NCBI GenBank assembly: GCA_025716815.1
Contig: JAIXMN010000009.1
Coordinates: forward strand, 496,001 to 560,000
Length of the DNA stretch: 64,000 bases
DNA from: Dichotomocladium elegans
Lineage: Eukaryota > Mucoromycota > Mucoromycetes > Mucorales > Lichtheimiaceae
Direction of reading: 5' to 3'
A program made the position numbers and the translations under genes. Below are positions 58,925 through 64,000 of the stretch, in pieces. How positions within the stretch are numbered: position 1 is the stretch's first letter; every line of letters starts with the position of its first letter. A model generated the notes under the pieces. It was not told the DNA's origin. It worked only from the letters and a program-made list of their open reading frames with translations, and ran no database searches.

Positions 58925-60292
58925 TGCGAACGGTTGGGAGATGCTGGTGAATGGCAACAACAGGCAAAAGATCGAGAAATCCGCAGTATTTATTGAAGTT
59001 TTGTTTGGGTCACCCGTTTCGGGAGAGCTAAAACGTGCCGTACCGTGTAACATGTTTCTCGCCCTTGGGGCCCCGGTTGAGTCAAATCACCGACTTGGGC
59101 CGAAAGGCCCCACCTCCAGATTCAGACCCGAAAGGCCGCACCGGTTCCTTGGGTGCATGTAACACAACGCCAGATCAAGCGATGCCAGGGTTACAAACGT
59201 CGCTCGTGTACGCCTCTTCACAATTTACCAAAAACAGGAGCCACGCATGGCTTGCGCAAAACGAAAATGAGAATCCGGCTAATGCAACCACCTAGCGCTG
59301 TGATAATGGCTTCAGATATCTGAGCAACTCTCTAACGTTCTCGATATTCGCAGGTGCGTCGTCTGCATTAGTACATATTTATTGTATGCCAACCGTATTC
59401 CTAATGAAAGCACATCTAAGAATCAGGAGCCAAAATCTGTCTAGATCATGCTGCCACAGGTTCGCAGGAAGTTGGGTCGTCATATTCAAATTCTTGTTTC
59501 ATTATGACTTTTGATGATTGACTCATAACTGTTCAATTGACTCGGATCAGCCATGTGGGATATCCTCCACCTCATGTGTATAGAGTTCCGGATCATGTCT
59601 TCTTACATAGCCCTTCTGGATCCCCTCTCATCCATAGCATCCTGCACCGTGCTACAGGATACCTCAATCACATGTCCTATGCTACTCCTCTGACATTGTA
59701 ACCAATCGCACAAACATGTCTCTTGGCGCCAAGTATGCGTTTTTCTCTCTACTGACATGGGCTCAGAATTGCCAACAGACAACGTGTTGTGTCATGATGA
59801 TTATACAATAGAGGTATGTCTTGAAGAGCGCAATGTCAGAAGGTGAAGCATGTGGCTACAGTAGAAGCATTCTTACTACCTCTTCCTCGTTGCGCCTACG
59901 CAATATGGCCGTTTTTGGTGAGGATTCACGACGACTGCTAACATGGCAATAGGGTTCGTCATAGCCGTGAATTCTGGCTGACGCCATAAAAGTGCTGCGG
60001 ACGTAAGGCATACTCGTTGATGATAACATCGTGTATCATTTGCACCGCCGATCTATACAGAACAATCTATACAAAAGTAAGTATAAATGAATGGACAGAA
60101 TACCTAACAGAGAGCTGCGCAGACCGGGAAAACAAAACAAAACAAAAATTATCACCATGGGTATCCGTCCCAGCCAGCGAGCCGATGCGCCCCTTGGAGA
60201 TTCGGGAAAGGGGTTGTCTGGGCTGATTGGCTTCTATTTATTTGTGTGCCCTGAAAACAACAACAGCGACAACAATAAAGTCTTTTATTTCA
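58925..60292. other. Divergent intergenic region, ABCB transporter and PrmC-like gene
   Basis: The 1.37 kb should hold both promoters. The first 120 bp continue the transporter frame upstream of its chosen ATG, so an earlier start (59053) is formally possible. A GAAAGGCC-containing motif recurs at about 59100 and 59130. No other coding sequence was recognised. Confidence 0.4.
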
Positions 60293-61262
60293 ATGCCGCG
60301 TTGGCGTCTTCTGGATAAGCAATGGATTCGTCGTCTACTGCCCGCATGCGACGGCGATATGGCATTAGCACAACGGCATCTCGTCTGGATCAAGCAAAGT
60401 GCCACTGATCATGGCGGGAATGTTCAACCTGCTGTCGTCCAGCGATCCATACACGATCGCGTTGTCCACCACAAGCCGCTGCAGTACATTCTTGGTACGC
60501 AGCCCTTTGGTGATCTTGACATTGTTACCCGACCTCCTGTGCTCATTCCGCGGCAAGTTTTCCCCCTTCCCTACCTCAAGCCCATCCACTGATCTAAAAA
60601 GCTCATGCCACTTGGGAAAAAAAAAAAAAGAAAGATGGGAGACGGAAGAATGGGTCCACCGACTGGTCGACATGCTCCGGCCGCACTTGCTACAAGAGCA
60701 ACAACAAGAACAGTCATTGCCATTCCGCATTCTCGACATCTGCACAGGCACAGGTTGCATTGCCCTCGCCTTGGCCTCCCAGCTGCCGAACGTGCAAGTG
60801 ACCGCGATTGATATCGCGCCGGCAGCAGTTGCACTGGCAAAACACAATCAGACGATACACGGCATTGGCAATGTCACGATTACACAGATGGACGTATTTC
60901 ATCTGCAACAGCAGCAGCCCTTTGATCTGGTAGTGTCCAATCCACCATATATTACACGTGACGAGTATGAGCATTTAAGCCCGGATGTCAAGCATTGGGA
61001 GGATCCCCGGGCTCTGGTGGCCGACGACCAGGGTTTAGCGGTGCATCAACACATTGCTGCCTTGTGTGCACAAGGCCTACTGAAAACGACACAACGACAC
61101 AACAGTAGCAGTAGCAATAGACCAGCTTTACCAAAACTGCTTATGGAATTCGGAGGAACCCACCAGGTTAGCGCTCTGAAGCACATGCTGTCACCCGTAT
61201 TTGACCATGTGGAGATCTGGAAGGATCTTGCGGGAAAAGACAGAGTGGTGGTCGCATCCTGA
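60293..61262 (+). CDS. Peptide chain release factor glutamine N5-methyltransferase (PrmC/HemK-like, probably mitochondrial)
   Basis: SAM-dependent enzyme that methylates the Gln of the GGQ motif in release factors. Two exons (60293-60552, 60635-61262) give 295 residues. The N-terminus is basic (MPRWRLLDKQWIRRLLP), compatible with mitochondrial import. PLQYILGTQPFGDLDI then VLIPR joins to WETEEW across the intron. The SAM-binding motif is LDICTGTGCIALALASQLPN, the acidic strand VTAIDIAP, and the catalytic NPPY appears as VVSNPPYITRDEYE. The intron (60553-60634) has a GC donor (CCGCG|GCAAGT) and an A-rich tail before AAAG. Joining gives the family's IPRWETE-type sequence exactly. Mitochondrial (Mtq1) rather than cytosolic (Mtq2) assignment follows from the PrmC-like N-terminal region. 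Confidence 0.9.
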
Positions 61263-61445
61263 TGGATACTTAACTATCAAAAGAGAGCCATTTTTTCCCC
61301 TTCATTGATACATTTTGCAGTATCGACTTGTTTGACCAAAAAAAAAAAAAAGCGGGCAAGGGTTTGAAAGTGGTATAGTATCTTTAACTACATTGTGCTG
61401 TATTATGTGCTTTTACAGACGGCAGCGGCAGAAGGCGCTGCTGAA

Positions 61446-64000
61446 TTATTTATCCGGCGTGGTCCTATTGTTTTCTGAATCGTTTCCACACAGAGACCGT
61501 GCCCCTTTTGCGGTTTCCACGTCTGACAGCTCTTCTGCTGCTGCTATCGATCTCGTTTCTACGGTCTTGCTGTCTGGTGATGGTTCAGAAATGTCAATAG
61601 CTTGGTGTTCTCTCTTTTGGCTGGATGGTTGCTGCGTAGATGGAGGCGGATCTGGGCGACGCAGAGGATGATGCTTAGAGAGCACAGCGCTTACAAATGC
61701 TGAGCAAATAGATGAGCTATGGATTCTTGAAGAGAACCTCCTGCTCATTCTTCTTTTCTCTGTCTTACCTAAGATCATGAAGGCGACCAGAATATACCAA
61801 AGTAACCGGAGAGATTGAACGTACGTCTTGATGGTGACTTCATAGTACTCTGAGGGTAAACCGTTTCGGACGTATTCAGGTGACTCAACGACAGCCGTGA
61901 CGTATTCCATTGGAATAACAAGGGAGAGCTTTTTACGGAGCGATGAGTTGAGTATAGAAGCTGAGATGGCCACGCCAAGTGCACTGCCGAGCATGCGTGA
62001 GAAGGTATTGAGACCGGTTACCACAGCTAACACCATGCGTGTAAAATAGCTATAAGCATCCTCCTTTGGCTCTTTATCTCTTTTTTTCTCTGTCGTCCTT
62101 CTGCTTTACCGATATCCCGTGTCTCTACTGCTGCCTGACAGGCAATCACCGTCGAACCCACAACACATCCCATGCCTACGCCGCCGACAATGATGGAGCC
62201 ATAGATTTCTGTACAAGTCATGCAAACAAGTCAGGATCATCCCATTCCAGGCGTTGTCTCCCCTCCTCTCCCTACTTGCGTCCCCAGCTTGTGTCGACGT
62301 CAAAAAGACTAAACAGCCCAATGCACACAGAAAAGAGCGCTGGACCCATGGCAATCATGGGCCTGTACCTCCCGGTCACAGTGATAAGGCGCCCTGAAGT
62401 GATAGACACGACAGATACCACGATTTGCATCGGAATCATCCGAATACCGGACCACATAGCCGAGTCGCCGCGGACGACTTGGAAGTAGATTGGAATGAAG
62501 TAAAGTACCGAGAAGAAAACCAAACCCCAAAGGATATTGACAATTAACATGCACACAACTGTCCGGTTCTTGAAAAGACGCGGGGGCATCAGCGGCTCCT
62601 TCGCATATTTCAGCTCAACCACGACAAGAAGACCAAGCAAGGCGCCGGAGATGCAAAGGGGGAGCTAGATCATATATAAAGATTGAATCAGCCTCCAGTC
62701 TGACCATTCATCCAAAACAAAAAAAAAATTACAATAACAGGAACCGAGGCCCATGGGAATGTCTGTCCTCCAAAGTTCAAGGCGAGCAAGAACAGGGTTG
62801 CCGCACAAAGGACTAAGAAGCTACCTGTTTTTTGTATTAAAATCCATTGATTTCACATGGTGCTGGGCTCTTTTACCTGCATAATCAATTCGCTTCAGTT
62901 TTGTTTTCAAATCCTGTTTCTTCGTAGGTAGGTGCAAGGAAAAGAAGATAATTACAAGCGCAACGCCACCGATCGGTAGACTATAGGGATTAATGTTCGT
63001 TCAGTTTTTTGTTGATCTTATTACGATTGGAATTGCAACAGCAGAAGCGCCGGGGGAGTACTTGCTTGATATAAAAATTCCATCGCCATGATACCTGATC
63101 CGTCAGACTTCCCTATACAAGAACGCAGAAACCGGTTGGATCACCTTAGTGCTCCTATTAGTGGAACCACGTATAAATGCTTACTCCGACAAGAGGACCA
63201 ACTACGCCTGCAATGGTGAATACAGCGTTGATGATTCTGAAAGTAAAAGATAAGTCATCTGCCTAGGGCCGAGGCAAGAGAGAAAGACTGTGTACCCTTG
63301 ATAATTGCCCCGCTTCTCTAGCGGAACAATGTCTGAAATGACGATAAACACCTGTGTTACGCAGACACACGCGGGACATTAAAAATAATGAGTTATTCTT
63401 GATCTGTCGAAAAGGCAACAAGGACTTTTACCATAGAGAATATCTAAACAAACAGAAAATAAAATTACTCTTCTCGTGTTCACCTCATCGCGTAGTTAGA
63501 GTACGTACTCCACCAGCGCCGATACCTTGGATGGCGCGACAAACAATTAACATGATCATCGTCTAAATGGGCAAGGTGGAGGTTGGACAGACATAGGGCT
63601 ATGAGTTTCCCAGTATTCGGATTGTAGACAGCCATCAATCAAAAACCTTGGATGTTGCACACAAAACCGACCCGATTTCGAAGATACCAACGCTAATCAT
63701 CAAAATGTATTTCCGTCCAAAGATATCTGACAATTTGGCAAGAATCGGCTCTATAAACGCGTGTGCGGGGATCCATCCCAGGCACAGCATACATATAAGT
63801 CATATGCGAAAGCATTTGATGAATTGGAACGGTTGGGAACTTACGAAAGACATCTTGTGTAAGGATATAGCTATCATGCACATGATCAATCGCCTGCACA
63901 CACATAGAGAGCGGAATCGATCACACTCACGAAGTCGCAACCCATGATGAAATGGCCATGGAATTGAAGTCTGATCCGATCTTTGGGAGCGATGTGGCCA
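61446..64000 (-). CDS. 14-TM MFS drug:H+ antiporter (DHA2-like), 5' end beyond window; contains a frame break
   Basis: Proton-coupled exporter of the DHA2 family, with the start outside the right edge. Thirteen exons are visible (64000-63931, 63870-63845, 63750-63647, 63562-63509, 63351-63296, 63236-63185, 63112-63066, 62981-62877, 62824-62733, 62664-62280, 62208-62110, 62026-61769, 61699-61446). Motifs: ATSLPKIGSDFNSM, motif A-like ILAKLSDIFGRK, AIQGIGAGG, SDIVPLEKRGNYQG, WRWNFYINLPIGGVAL, LLALNFGGQTFPW, VNILWGLVFFSVLYFIPIYF and AVVTGLNTFSRMLG, with a charged tail. Introns 62982-63065 and 62209-62279 use GC donors. All phases agree except in exon 62981-62877: one extra T in a T5 run (near 62938-62942) breaks the frame between GGVALVIIFF and the downstream LHLPTKKQ. 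Sequencing error, mutation or an unrecognised 46-nt intron are possible. Confidence 0.85.

Noticed and set aside
62273..62276. GT donor (AA|GTAGGG) for the MFS intron at 62.2 kb
   Set aside because: It leaves the wrong phase for the next exon (IYGSIIVGGVGMG); only the overlapping GC donor (C|GCAAGT) keeps the frame.
1..64000. CRISPR arrays, bacterial operons, ribosome binding sites, biosynthetic gene cluster
   Set aside because: The window is intron-rich fungal nuclear DNA. No direct-repeat/spacer structure was seen, and the enzymes present (AMP-binding, AKR, MFS, ABCB) are too dispersed among housekeeping genes to call a cluster.

Overview
This window looks like nuclear DNA of a filamentous early-diverging fungus, most likely Mucoromycota (Mucorales-like). 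The genes are dense and intron-rich, with introns of about 45-110 nt. It carries a Chs7-type chitin synthase chaperone, Rix1/PELP1, Get2, a CstF64 with poly-Gln runs and a Ran1-like kinase. Its Pipsqueak-type HTH and transposase remnants are of kinds I associate with this group. The assignment rests on gene content and is an inference.

Layout. 0-4.6 kb: a truncated septin-like P-loop protein, the mRNA 3'-end factor CstF64, mitoribosomal protein mL61/Mrp49 and the ER insertase receptor Get2. 4.6-6.4 kb: gene-free, with a decayed DDE transposase. 6.4-18.1 kb: a RasGEF, a PROPPIN autophagy protein (Hsv2/WIPI3-like), an AMP-binding acyl-CoA synthetase with a decayed paralogue fragment beside it, and a CRAL-TRIO protein with a hydrophobic tail. 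18-24.2 kb: mostly gene-free around one small HTH gene. 24.3-35.4 kb: GH36 alpha-galactosidase, the NEDD8-E1 regulatory subunit, a B-type cyclin, a decayed PIF/Harbinger-like transposase and an aldo/keto reductase. 37-50 kb: Rix1/PELP1, a second decayed transposase, Sac3, a universal stress protein, Chs7 and L-2-hydroxyglutarate dehydrogenase. 52-64 kb: a Ran1-like kinase, a full-length ABCB exporter, a PrmC/HemK-type methyltransferase and a 14-TM MFS exporter cut by the right edge.

These are mostly independent housekeeping genes, not an operon-like pathway. Loose themes are RNA 3'-end formation and export (CstF64, Sac3), ribosome assembly and mitochondrial translation (Rix1, mL61, PrmC), secretory/cell-wall biogenesis (Get2, Chs7) and efflux (ABCB, MFS). 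The most unusual signal is at the intron level. Of 92 introns I resolved by reading frame and family conservation, seven (about 8%) begin with GC instead of GT. All seven share a GCAAG-type donor and lie in six unrelated genes. The MFS gene also contains a one-base reading-frame break. Exon coordinates were derived by hand from splice sites, phase and known protein families. Most are phase-consistent from end to end, but no transcript data were available.
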